Positions 1 to 7,993 of a DNA stretch of 64,000 nt are shown in pieces. The stretch spans positions 6,281 to 70,280 of the forward strand of contig JAWKTZ010000021.1 of assembly GCA_041398845.1 (NCBI GenBank), in the 5' to 3' direction. Source of the stretch: Fuerstiella sp041398845 (GTDB taxonomy: Bacteria > Planctomycetota > Planctomycetia > Planctomycetales > Planctomycetaceae). The notes under the pieces were generated by a model. It was not told the DNA's origin. It saw nothing but the letters and a program-made list of their open reading frames with translations, and did no database searches. Position 1 is the first letter of the stretch. Every line of letters starts with the position of its first letter. A program made the position numbers and the translations under genes.

Positions 1-6
1 TCTCCT

Positions 7-732
7 ATGACGGACAAAGCGGACTTTCACGATCTCAGCTTCTTTCGGCCTGACGAGCCGGCGGCAATTATTGAACGTCGGTTGCCGCATTGGTCGCAGG
101 CTGGAGTTGTGACGTTTATCACATGGAGAGCTTACGATTCCCTGCCAAACGCGGCCTTACGGCGATTTCATGCAGAACGTAATGCGTGGTTGAAGCAACG
201 AGGAATTTCTGCCAGGACGGCAGACTGGCGTGAAAAACTGTCAGCATCCGGATTTGTCGGGGAGTTCCACCGTTTGTTTTCTTTGCGCTGGCACGATCTT
301 CTGGATCAGGGACACGGTGATTGTGTTTTAGCTCAACCGGAGATGAGTGAGCTTGTCATGAAAAGCCTGTTACACTTTCATGGCGACAGGTATCTGTTAA
401 CCGACGCCGTGGTCATGCCGAATCACGTCCACATGATGGTCGCATTTCCGGACGAGAGTTCATTATTGGTACAGTGCGAATCATGGAAGCACTTTACCGC
501 ACGCGAGATCAATCGAATCCTGAGACGCAAAGAACGTTTCTGGCAGCAGGACGGATTCGATCATCTGATTCGAAACGCCGATGCATTCGAAAGGACGCAA
601 GCCTACATCGCGAACAACTCCCAGAAGGCCAGACTGAAGCCGGGGCAATCCCGGCACTACAGTCGCCACGACGCCAGTAGCCATCACGCTCCGCGTGATG
701 AAAGGCACAGCAAACACAATAACACAAGTTAA
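7..732 (+). CDS. REP-associated tyrosine transposase (RAYT, Y1_Tnp/IS200-like)
   Basis: A 241-residue single-domain protein of the Y1 transposase superfamily. RAYTs are single-copy, domesticated relatives of IS200/IS605 transposases that nick and join DNA at REP hairpins. The motif VMPNHVHMMVAFP supplies the metal-binding H-x-H (H140, H142), and AYIANNSQKARL near residue 200 holds the probable catalytic Tyr200. The spacing and the roughly 200-residue core fit the family. The start is the ATG at the very edge of the window, so upstream control is not visible. The last 20 or so codons run through a REP palindrome (683-699) and encode SSHHAPRD, so the natural C-terminus may have been altered by the REP. 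The family call is firm. That it acts on the REPs seen here is inferred from proximity and from known RAYT biology. Confidence 0.88.
   Translation: MTDKADFHDLSFFRPDEPAAIIERRLPHWSQAGVVTFITWRAYDSLPNAALRRFHAERNAWLKQRGISARTADWREKLSASGFVGEFHRLFSLRWHDLLDQGHGDCVLAQPEMSELVMKSLLHFHGDRYLLTDAVVMPNHVHMMVAFPDESSLLVQCESWKHFTAREINRILRRKERFWQQDGFDHLIRNADAFERTQAYIANNSQKARLKPGQSRHYSRHDASSHHAPRDERHSKHNNTS
673..704 (+). repeat. REP-like palindrome, forward copy of pair 1
   Basis: Contains GTAGCCATCACGCTCCGCG followed by TGATG. The core is a perfect 7-bp stem, ATCACGC (683-689) and GCGTGAT (693-699), around a TCC loop, with the GTAGCC head 5' of it. It lies inside the last codons of the RAYT gene. The same unit recurs near 4387 and, degraded, near 6786, and in reverse orientation near 841, 4487 and 6921. 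Confidence 0.85.
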
Positions 733-840
733 ACATCGTCAACGCCAACAGCCCATTACCAGGATGTTCTTTCCATCACCAACGTCAGTTTCCTTCGAAA
801 TTCATCCCACCTCCAACTAAGTCGACCGCTCTGTGGCATT

Positions 841-866
841 TCGTCACGCGGAGTGTAACGGCTACG
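841..866 (-). repeat. REP-like palindrome, reverse copy of pair 1
   Basis: TCACGCGGAGTGTAACGGCTAC is the reverse complement of the 683 REP with a few mismatches. It sits about 150 bp from the forward copy, giving a head-to-head arrangement like the paired REPs (BIMEs) of enterobacteria. Its GGCTACGATG end runs into the first ATG of the next gene (867). Confidence 0.7.
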
Positions 867-3800
867 ATGAGACCTCACATGAATCGATTTGTCAGCCATT
901 ATTCGCGTTCTCTCCTGGTAATTGCGTCTGCTGCAGGTATGGCAACGCTTGTTGCGGATGACTTCACGTTGCATACGTTTGAGCGTCAGCAGCTCACCGG
1001 GACGTATTTTTCCGAGGGAGCCAATGCCGCTGACCTGAATGGTGACGGCGTAGCCGATGCCGTTTATGGGCCGTACTGGTTTGCAGGCCCTGATTACACG
1101 AAGCAGCAGGAAATCTACAAACCGGTTCCGCAGAATACGGCCGGCTATGCGGACAATTTCTTCAACTGGCCATATGACTTCAACGGTGACGGACTCAACG
1201 ACATTTTTGTTGTCGGTTTCCCGGGAACCCCGGCGTACGTTTACGAAAATCCAGGTGCCGACGGCTTCGATTCGCACTGGAAGAAACATCAGGTGTTTGA
1301 CTGGGTGTCAAACGAATCGCCTCAGTTGATCAACATTGTCGGCGACGAGAAGCCGGAACTGGTCTGCACTCGCGATGGCTTTTTCGGCTTTGCCACAGTC
1401 AACTGGGAACGACCATTCGAAACATGGACCTTTCATCCAATCTCGGAAAAGATCGCGTCTGCAAAATTCGGCCATGGGCTGGGCATCGGTGATGTCAATG
1501 GTGACGGCCGCATGGATGTCATTCATGCCGGCGGCTGGTTCGAACAGCCACTGACTCACGCATTGACGTCGCGCTGGCTGTTGCACGAAACGTCATTCAG
1601 TCAATCGTATGGCGGAGCAGAAATGTATGCCTACGATGTGGATGGCGACGGCGACAACGACATCATCACCAGTCATTCGGCTCACAATTTCGGACTGGGC
1701 TGGTACGAACAGAAGCCGGCCGCCGATGGCAGCGATGAACCGACATTCGTTCATCACCTGATCATGGGTGAACATCCGTCGGAGAACAAATACGGCGTGT
1801 TATTCAGCGAACCCCATTCCGTCGCACTGGCCGATATCGATGGTGACGGGCTGAAAGACATCATCACGGGGAAAACGTACTGGTCTCATCATAAGCAGAG
1901 TCCGCTGTGGGATGCGGGTGCGGTGGTTTACTGGTTCAAACTTGTTCGCAACAAAGAGGGTATTGACTGGATTCCCTGGAAGGCGGACGGCGAAGCGGGC
2001 ATCGGACGGCAGATTTCGGTCGTTGACGTCAACAACGACGAACTGCCGGATCTGGTTGTCGGCGGCATGCTGGGCAGTCATGTGCTGATTCACAAAACAC
2101 AGTCAGTGACAAAGGAAGCATGGCTGGCAGCTCAGCCGAAGATTTACGAAGGAGAAAAACTGCCATCGGCCGAAGGAGCCACGGCGCGACGTGGTCCGAA
2201 GTCAACGATCGACAAAAAGACAAGCCGGGCAGCCGGAGCGATTGAAGGCGAGGCGCTGACTGTCACGGTGACCGACGGCTCTGCTCGGCCGCAGGACATG
2301 AGTCGATTTGACGGCGACAAGTGGAGCAACAATGCGCAACTGTGGTGGACCGGAGGCCGTGTCGGCGACAGACTGACAGCGAATCTGCCCGCATTCACCG
2401 GCACGGTGGATGTCGATGTCGTGCTGACCATCGCCGGCGACTACGGCATTGTGCAGTTGTTTCTTGATGACCAGAAGCTGGGCGAACCGATTGACCTGTA
2501 CAACGCGGCTGTGGTCACAACGGGTGTACTGTCGTTTCCCGGATTGTCTGTCGAAGGCAACCGGCACACTCTGACGGCTCAGATTGTCGGAACAAACCCC
2601 AAAGCAAAGAAGTCGTTCATGTTTGCCATCGACTATCTTCGCGTGAAACAGTCCGATGGAACCTATGTGGCCGGTCCGGCACTCAAGGTACCGGCGGCCA
2701 CAACGGTCGCGAGCGTCAAGCCGAAATCGATGGACGGTCGGGAACTGAATCTGGATTTTGAAACGGGGACTCTGGCCGACTGGACAGCCACGGGCGACGC
2801 CTTTGAAGGGCAGCCGATCAAAGGCGACACCGTGAAGGCTCGCGGTCGTGGTATGCAGAGTGCTCACAGCGGCGACTTCTGGATTGGCGGCTTTGAACGT
2901 CACGGCGACGAGCGCATCGGAACTCTCACATCCGCCCCGTTTGTGGTGTCGCAGCCGTACGGCAGTTTTCTGACCAACGGTGGACAGACAGATAAAACGC
3001 GAGTTGAACTGGTTCGTAAAGACACCGGCAAAGTGTTCTATCAGATCGCAGGCACAGACAGCGAAACAATGCGACAGGTAATTGTGGATCTGCGAGCTCA
3101 TGTGGGAAAGGAAATTATGGTGCGACTGGTTGACGCCAGCAAAGGGCTGTGGGGGCATCTGAATTTCGATCACTTTCGACTGCACGAAAGTCGCCCGGCC
3201 GATGTGACGGTGCCGGCCATTCAGTTGGTCCAGGATGAATATCCGCACGCCGGTCTTTCCGCCGACGAGGCCGCTGCGGCGATGAAACTTCCGGAAGGAT
3301 TTTCAGTCACTGTCGGTGCTGCTGAACCGGACGTGCAGCAACCGATCGCCATGGCCATTGATGATCGAGGCCGCATCTGGATTGCGGAAGCTTACGAGTA
3401 TCCCGTGCGAGCTGAAGGGGACGTCGGCCGCGATCGGATTCTGATCTTCGAAGACACCGACGGAGATGGAACGCTCGACAAACGAAAAGTATTCAAGGAA
3501 GGCCTGAACCTTGTGAGCGGACTGGAAGTGGGCTTTGGCGGAGTCTGGGTTGGAGCAGCTCCGTATTTCATGTTCATTCCCGACAAGGACTCAGACGACA
3601 TTCCTGACAGTGAACCGCAGATTCTGCTGGACGGCTGGGGCTATCAGGATACTCATGAAACATTGAATGCCTTCATCTGGGGACCGGATGGCTGGTTGTA
3701 CGGCTGTCACGGCGTGTTTACTCATTCAAAGGTCGGTAAGCCGGGAACTCCCGACGACCAGCGTATTCCACTGAACTGTGCGGTGTGGCGATATCATCCG

Positions 3801-6800
3801 ATTCGCCATGAATTTGAAGCATTCGCTCAGGGAACCAGCAATCCGTGGGGAGTTGACTTCAACGATCACGGGCAGGCCTTTATCACGGCCTGTGTGATTC
3901 CTCATCTGTATCACATGATTCAGGGTGGTCGGTATCAGCGACAGGGCGGGCAGCATTTCAATCCGCATACCTACCGCGACATCGTGACGATCGCGGACCA
4001 CCTGCACTATCTGGGAGCGACTCCGCATGGAGGCAACAGCAAGTCGGACGCAGCCGGCGGCGGACATGCTCACGCCGGAGCCATGATTTACCTTGGCGGA
4101 AAATGGCCTCAGAAATATCGCAATCAGTTGTTCATGAACAACATCCACGGCCAGCGACTGAACGTCGACATCCTGAAGCCGAACGGTTCCGGCTATGTCG
4201 GCAGCCACGGCCCGGACTTCCTGCTGACCGGCGACAGGGCATCTCAGATTCTGAACATCCGTTATGGCCCGGATGGCGACGCATGGATGATTGACTGGTA
4301 CGACATGCAGGCCTGCCATCGTCGGGAATCCGAAGTCCACGACCGCACCAACGGACGAATTTACAGGATTACTTACGACAGCAGCCATCACGCTCGGCGT
4401 GATGAAAGCCCCACAGACGACTCACAAACCCGCAAAACACAGTCAACTGAAAAGAGTTCACTTCAAACTGTTGCTGTTGGCACACAGAGCGTGATGGCTA
4501 CGATTTCCAGCGCCACGGATGCCGAGCTGGCGGAATTCGTTCTGCACGGGAACGATTGGTACGTTCGCCACAGTCGACGGCTGTTACAGGAACGAGCTGC
4601 GAAGGAAGGAGTTTCTGCCGCTGCGGTTAAGACTCTGGAAGCGATTCTCACAACTCACGAAGACGACACACGACGTCTGCGAGCTGCATGGGCTTTGCAT
4701 GTGATCGGCGCACTCAGTCCAGAGAACATCCGGACAATGCTGGCCGACAGCAGTCCGTATGTTCGTGGCTGGGCCATTCAACTGGCGATGGAAGCAGCTC
4801 GCAACAAACCGGCAGACGACCTTGTTGCACAGTTCACCACGATGGCTCGCGAGGACAATTCGCCGATCGTGCGGTTGTACCTTGCATCAGCGGCTCAGCA
4901 GCTTCCCCTCAACAGCCGCTGGGACCTGCTGCAGAACCTCACGGGCCATTCCGTCGACGCGACCGATCACAATCTGCCTCTGATGTATTGGTATGCAGCC
5001 GAGCCGCTGCCGGATGTTGACGCCACCCGAGCGCTCGCGCTGGCGATGTCGGCGGGCGAACATATTCCGCTGCTGCGCGACTTCATGCTGCGACGCATCG
5101 GCAGCGGTGGTGCAGACGCATCGCTTCAGATTCTGGTCAAGGGACTCGGGGAAGCTTCCACTGATGCCGTAAAACTCACCTATCTGACGGCAATTCGTGC
5201 CGCGTTGAAGGGGCAGCGCAAAGCAAACGCTCCGAAAGAATGGACGAAGGTTGCGCCAGCGCTGTTGACGAGTCACAATGCGGACGTGCGAATTCAGGCC
5301 ACAGCTCTGGGAGTCACCTTTGGTGATGAGACGGCGATGCAGACCATGCGAGGCCGGATTGAAGATTCATCCGGCGACACGAAAGATCGTCTGGTGGCAC
5401 TGCAGTCGCTGCTGGACGCCAATGATGCCGGGTTGGTGCCAACGCTCCAGTCGCTGCTGAAGACCAACGGGCCGCTTCGTGAGGCCGCGATTCAGGGACT
5501 GGCACAGTACAGCGATGACACCGTCGCGTCGGCGCTGCTGTCGAACTATTCGGCTTTCACACCCGTTCAGAAACGGATGGCCCTGGGAACGCTGTGTTCC
5601 CGAGTCGCATCCGGAGTCGCTTTGCTGAAAGCCATCGAAGCCGAACAGATCGCCGGTACAGACCTGACCGCCGACCTGGTGCGTCAACTTCATTTCCTCA
5701 GGAACAAGGACATAAGTTCGCTGCTGCAGACCGTCTGGGGAACCGCTCGCGAATCCGCTGCCGACAAGGTCGCAATGATCACGGAGTACAAAGCGCTGGT
5801 GGAATCGACCGAACATCCCGAAGCGAATTCAGAACTCGGCCGGGCAATCTTCGCTCAGACCTGCATGAAGTGCCACATTCTGTACGGCGTCGGCAACAAA
5901 GTCGGCCCGGATCTGACGGGCTCCAACCGTTCGAACATCGATTATCTGCTGAGCAACATTGTGGACCCGAGTGCTGTGATGGCCAAAGAATATCGGGCCA
6001 CCGTGATTGCGACGGTTAACGGGCGAGTCATCACGGGACTGGTCAGGGCGGAAGACGAACGTTCGATCACACTGCAGACCGCCGACGCCGTGGTGATTGT
6101 GCCGAAGGATGAAATCGACGAACGAATCGAAAGCGACAAATCCATGATGCCGGACGATCAGTTGAAGCCGTTCACGCCGCATCAGGTCCGTTCGCTCATC
6201 GCGTACCTGCGAGGCCGACAGCAGACTCCGATGCTCGCCACGAAGGACAACGCATCCCTGATTTTCAACGGACGTGACCTCACCGGCTGGTCCGGCACGG
6301 AAGGACTGTGGTCGGTGGAAAACGGCGAACTGGTCGGTCGTACCGACGGACTCAAACGGAACGAATGGATCGTCAGTGACCTGTCCGTGGACAATTTTCG
6401 TCTGACGCTGGAAGTGAAACTGGTCGACAACGAAGGCAACAGCGGCATTCAGTTTCGCAGTCACGCCAAAGACGGGGAAGTCAGCGGTTATCAGGCAGAC
6501 ATCGGCAAAGGCTGGTGGGGCAAGCTGTACGAAGAACATGGTCGAGCTCTGTTGTGGGACAAGTCGGGTGAACAGCACGTGAAGCTCGGCGACTGGAACA
6601 CCTATGAAGTGATTGCCGAACGAGACCACATTCGCACACTCATCAACGGCCAGCCCAGCGTGGATCTGAAGGATCCGGACGGTGCCACGAGCGGCATTAT
6701 TGCCTTCCAGCTTCACAGCGGTGGCAAAACAGAAGTGCGTTATCGCAACATCACTCTGGAAGTGTTCACTCAGGAAACCAGCCAGCACGCTCCGCGTGAT

Positions 6801-6824
6801 AACAGCAACACGGAAGACGAATAG
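867..6824 (+). CDS. Giant secreted protein: FG-GAP propeller, PVC-type dehydrogenase, HEAT, cytochrome c, DUF1080
   Basis: A 1,985-residue exported modular protein. Residues 1-30 form a signal peptide. Two starts are possible: ATG 867, which lies in a REP end, or ATG 879 (MNRFVSHY), which gives a cleaner signal peptide. Residues about 35-420 hold FG-GAP/VCBS repeats (DLNGDGVAD, DVNGDGRMD, DIDGDGLKD). About 455-800 are carbohydrate-binding or lectin-like beta domains. About 800-1165 form the PVC-type membrane-bound dehydrogenase propeller (LPEGFSVTVGAAEPDVQQP). HEAT repeats run about 1210-1640, followed by haem-binding CMKCH (C1666, C1669, H1670) with VGPDLTGSNRS. The C-terminal DUF1080/3-keto-disaccharide hydrolase domain begins LIFNGRDLTGWSG. 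These planctomycete fusions are thought to oxidise or cleave polysaccharide-derived sugars in the periplasm, but the substrate is unknown. A REP pair inserts about 40 in-frame residues between dehydrogenase and HEAT parts. Confidence 0.85.
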   Translation: MRPHMNRFVSHYSRSLLVIASAAGMATLVADDFTLHTFERQQLTGTYFSEGANAADLNGDGVADAVYGPYWFAGPDYTKQQEIYKPVPQNTAGYADNFFNWPYDFNGDGLNDIFVVGFPGTPAYVYENPGADGFDSHWKKHQVFDWVSNESPQLINIVGDEKPELVCTRDGFFGFATVNWERPFETWTFHPISEKIASAKFGHGLGIGDVNGDGRMDVIHAGGWFEQPLTHALTSRWLLHETSFSQSYGGAEMYAYDVDGDGDNDIITSHSAHNFGLGWYEQKPAADGSDEPTFVHHLIMGEHPSENKYGVLFSEPHSVALADIDGDGLKDIITGKTYWSHHKQSPLWDAGAVVYWFKLVRNKEGIDWIPWKADGEAGIGRQISVVDVNNDELPDLVVGGMLGSHVLIHKTQSVTKEAWLAAQPKIYEGEKLPSAEGATARRGPKSTIDKKTSRAAGAIEGEALTVTVTDGSARPQDMSRFDGDKWSNNAQLWWTGGRVGDRLTANLPAFTGTVDVDVVLTIAGDYGIVQLFLDDQKLGEPIDLYNAAVVTTGVLSFPGLSVEGNRHTLTAQIVGTNPKAKKSFMFAIDYLRVKQSDGTYVAGPALKVPAATTVASVKPKSMDGRELNLDFETGTLADWTATGDAFEGQPIKGDTVKARGRGMQSAHSGDFWIGGFERHGDERIGTLTSAPFVVSQPYGSFLTNGGQTDKTRVELVRKDTGKVFYQIAGTDSETMRQVIVDLRAHVGKEIMVRLVDASKGLWGHLNFDHFRLHESRPADVTVPAIQLVQDEYPHAGLSADEAAAAMKLPEGFSVTVGAAEPDVQQPIAMAIDDRGRIWIAEAYEYPVRAEGDVGRDRILIFEDTDGDGTLDKRKVFKEGLNLVSGLEVGFGGVWVGAAPYFMFIPDKDSDDIPDSEPQILLDGWGYQDTHETLNAFIWGPDGWLYGCHGVFTHSKVGKPGTPDDQRIPLNCAVWRYHPIRHEFEAFAQGTSNPWGVDFNDHGQAFITACVIPHLYHMIQGGRYQRQGGQHFNPHTYRDIVTIADHLHYLGATPHGGNSKSDAAGGGHAHAGAMIYLGGKWPQKYRNQLFMNNIHGQRLNVDILKPNGSGYVGSHGPDFLLTGDRASQILNIRYGPDGDAWMIDWYDMQACHRRESEVHDRTNGRIYRITYDSSHHARRDESPTDDSQTRKTQSTEKSSLQTVAVGTQSVMATISSATDAELAEFVLHGNDWYVRHSRRLLQERAAKEGVSAAAVKTLEAILTTHEDDTRRLRAAWALHVIGALSPENIRTMLADSSPYVRGWAIQLAMEAARNKPADDLVAQFTTMAREDNSPIVRLYLASAAQQLPLNSRWDLLQNLTGHSVDATDHNLPLMYWYAAEPLPDVDATRALALAMSAGEHIPLLRDFMLRRIGSGGADASLQILVKGLGEASTDAVKLTYLTAIRAALKGQRKANAPKEWTKVAPALLTSHNADVRIQATALGVTFGDETAMQTMRGRIEDSSGDTKDRLVALQSLLDANDAGLVPTLQSLLKTNGPLREAAIQGLAQYSDDTVASALLSNYSAFTPVQKRMALGTLCSRVASGVALLKAIEAEQIAGTDLTADLVRQLHFLRNKDISSLLQTVWGTARESAADKVAMITEYKALVESTEHPEANSELGRAIFAQTCMKCHILYGVGNKVGPDLTGSNRSNIDYLLSNIVDPSAVMAKEYRATVIATVNGRVITGLVRAEDERSITLQTADAVVIVPKDEIDERIESDKSMMPDDQLKPFTPHQVRSLIAYLRGRQQTPMLATKDNASLIFNGRDLTGWSGTEGLWSVENGELVGRTDGLKRNEWIVSDLSVDNFRLTLEVKLVDNEGNSGIQFRSHAKDGEVSGYQADIGKGWWGKLYEEHGRALLWDKSGEQHVKLGDWNTYEVIAERDHIRTLINGQPSVDLKDPDGATSGIIAFQLHSGGKTEVRYRNITLEVFTQETSQHAPRDNSNTEDE
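4384..4503. repeat. REP inverted pair inserted in frame in the giant gene (pair 2)
   Basis: A forward REP (stem ATCACGC 4387-4393, loop TCG, GCGTGAT 4397-4403) and a reverse REP end GAGCGTGATGGCTACGA (4487-4503) bracket about 120 bp of coding sequence. The encoded stretch, rich in Ser, Thr, Asp and Gln, falls between GRIYRITYD and the HEAT start SSATDAELAEFVLHGNDWYV. In related proteins, as I recall them, only a short linker is found there. The element keeps the frame open. Confidence 0.75.
6784..6800 (+). repeat. REP-like palindrome, forward copy of pair 3
   Basis: CACGC (6786-6790), TCC, GCGTG (6794-6798) followed by AT. It lies inside the last codons of the giant gene and encodes QHAPRD, echoing HHAPRD at the end of the RAYT. 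The stem is shorter than in copies 1 and 2. Confidence 0.6.
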
Positions 6825-6920
6825 AAAACAGTGACGGCACGGGGCCTGAGAACACAATCTTAACCGAGTTTGTTCCGAGCACTCTGCATTTGCAACATTC
6901 GACAGCCACTCAGCCCGGGT

Positions 6921-6940
6921 CGTCACGGTGGAGCGTGACG
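6921..6940 (-). repeat. REP-like palindrome, reverse copy of pair 3, in a 364-bp gap
   Basis: A 7-bp stem, CGTCACG (6921-6927) and CGTGACG (6934-6940), around GTGGAG. This matches the reverse-complement REP with changes. It lies about 120 bp after the forward copy, just past the end of the giant gene. I see no other feature between 6825 and 7188. Confidence 0.6.
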
Positions 6941-7188
6941 CATCATAAGTCCAATGAGTCGCAAACCCTCAGCTTCAAAACGGGTGTAGCCGGCGATCCG
7001 CAGGTTGTTTTTTCTGGGTTTGGGAATCGATCGGCAAAGCGCTTTCACTGGGTTTGTCGCGTTTCAGTCGCGGTGGCACATCGGAGTCTCAACGTCATGC
7101 CATTCGCGGCTGCATTCTGACGCGCATCGTGGCTGAGTCACCTGCGACCCTCGGCGCCAGCAGCACCTGGAAGAACACCTACAAGACC

Positions 7189-7893
7189 ATGTCTGAGACC
7201 AGCCTGAAGAGCGAGATCCAGAAATACCTGGCACGATTGTCAGCACCTCTGGCGGTGCCTGTCCCGAAAACCAAACCGGTCAATGTCAACCCGTCTTCGT
7301 ACGGAGTGACGCCACAGGCGCTGCAGGCGGTCAAAGGCGGTCTGGCCCGTCCTGCAGCGAAGACGGCGTCGACATCCGCTGTGGCTGCCGGTCCTCCACC
7401 CATGGCAACGGCCGACTTCGCGACAAAGAAGACGTTCTTCGAAAAAGTTTCCCGAAATCATGTTGTGCTGTCGGGACACGGCTCATGGCCTCACCCATGG
7501 CCGAAGGTGAAGTTGAAACCGCAACAGAAGCTGTATTGCTATATCGCCCATTATTATCCGCTCGGAAACGACGTTGGCCAGCTCATCGACAGTCGCCGAT
7601 TCCCCGTTGCAGTCGACGAATATCCGGGCGGCACCGAAGTGTGTGACTACACACTGCATCATAAGGATGATCTCAAACTGATGAATCATTCCGTTGGTGA
7701 CGCTCAGTTCATTACTGTCAGCAGCAACACGCCCATCAGTAACTTCATCAACGATTCGAAGTACGCAACAGCCACATTCCACTTTGCCGCCTGCCGAGTC
7801 GTATTCAATGCCAGAGGCGACCTCTGGTGTCCGGTTGACAACGCATGGGAACCGTACGTCCAGGGCGGAACAAGGCCGTGTGTGCTGAGGTAG
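7189..7893 (+). CDS. Hypothetical protein, possible Stv-like putative adhesin domain
   Basis: A protein of 234 residues when started at ATG 7189 (MSETSLKSEIQKYL). The frame stays open back to 7054, but that extension reads like non-coding sequence. There is no signal peptide or membrane segment. The N-terminal 80 residues are Ala/Pro-rich and low in complexity. The C-terminal 150 residues are globular and start with HVVLSGHGSWPHPWP, followed by an aromatic core (YCYIAHYYPLGNDVGQLID) and HFAACRVVFN. The HGS motif followed by a late AACR block resembles the small putative adhesin (Stv) domain found in many bacterial proteins, but I recognise it only loosely. No partner gene is adjacent: the next gene is convergent beyond a hairpin. 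Codon use matches its neighbours. Function unknown. Confidence 0.6.
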   Translation: MSETSLKSEIQKYLARLSAPLAVPVPKTKPVNVNPSSYGVTPQALQAVKGGLARPAAKTASTSAVAAGPPPMATADFATKKTFFEKVSRNHVVLSGHGSWPHPWPKVKLKPQQKLYCYIAHYYPLGNDVGQLIDSRRFPVAVDEYPGGTEVCDYTLHHKDDLKLMNHSVGDAQFITVSSNTPISNFINDSKYATATFHFAACRVVFNARGDLWCPVDNAWEPYVQGGTRPCVLR

Positions 7894-7931
7894 TCCGTGT
7901 GTTGCAGGACGGACTTCCAGGTTCGTCTTAT

Positions 7932-7971
7932 GGCGATCTGAAAACGGGGCAGCCCCGTTTTTCAGATCGCC
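7932..7971. terminator. Short hairpin of the GGCGATCTGAAAA family, likely bidirectional terminator
   Basis: GGCGATCTGAAAACGGGGC (7932-7950) pairs with 7952-7971, leaving one bulged base. The A-run on one arm and T-run on the other would allow termination on both strands. It sits between two convergent genes, ending 23 bp from the kinase stop. It is a minimal member of the TAGAGGCTATCTGA repeat family. Confidence 0.75.
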
Positions 7972-7993
7972 TCAAAGTAAAACATCCGGTGCG

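Noticed and set aside
2202..3248. A 348-codon minus-strand open frame opposite the giant gene
   Set aside because: Shadow of the sense frame; its composition is Arg/Cys/His-rich and no motif is visible.
5829..6926. A 365-codon minus-strand open frame over the cytochrome and DUF1080 parts
   Set aside because: Shadow of the coding frame; it has no start signals or domain.
7241..7256. TGGCACGATTGTCAGC as a sigma-54 box
   Set aside because: The -12 GC is misplaced and the sequence lies inside a coding region.
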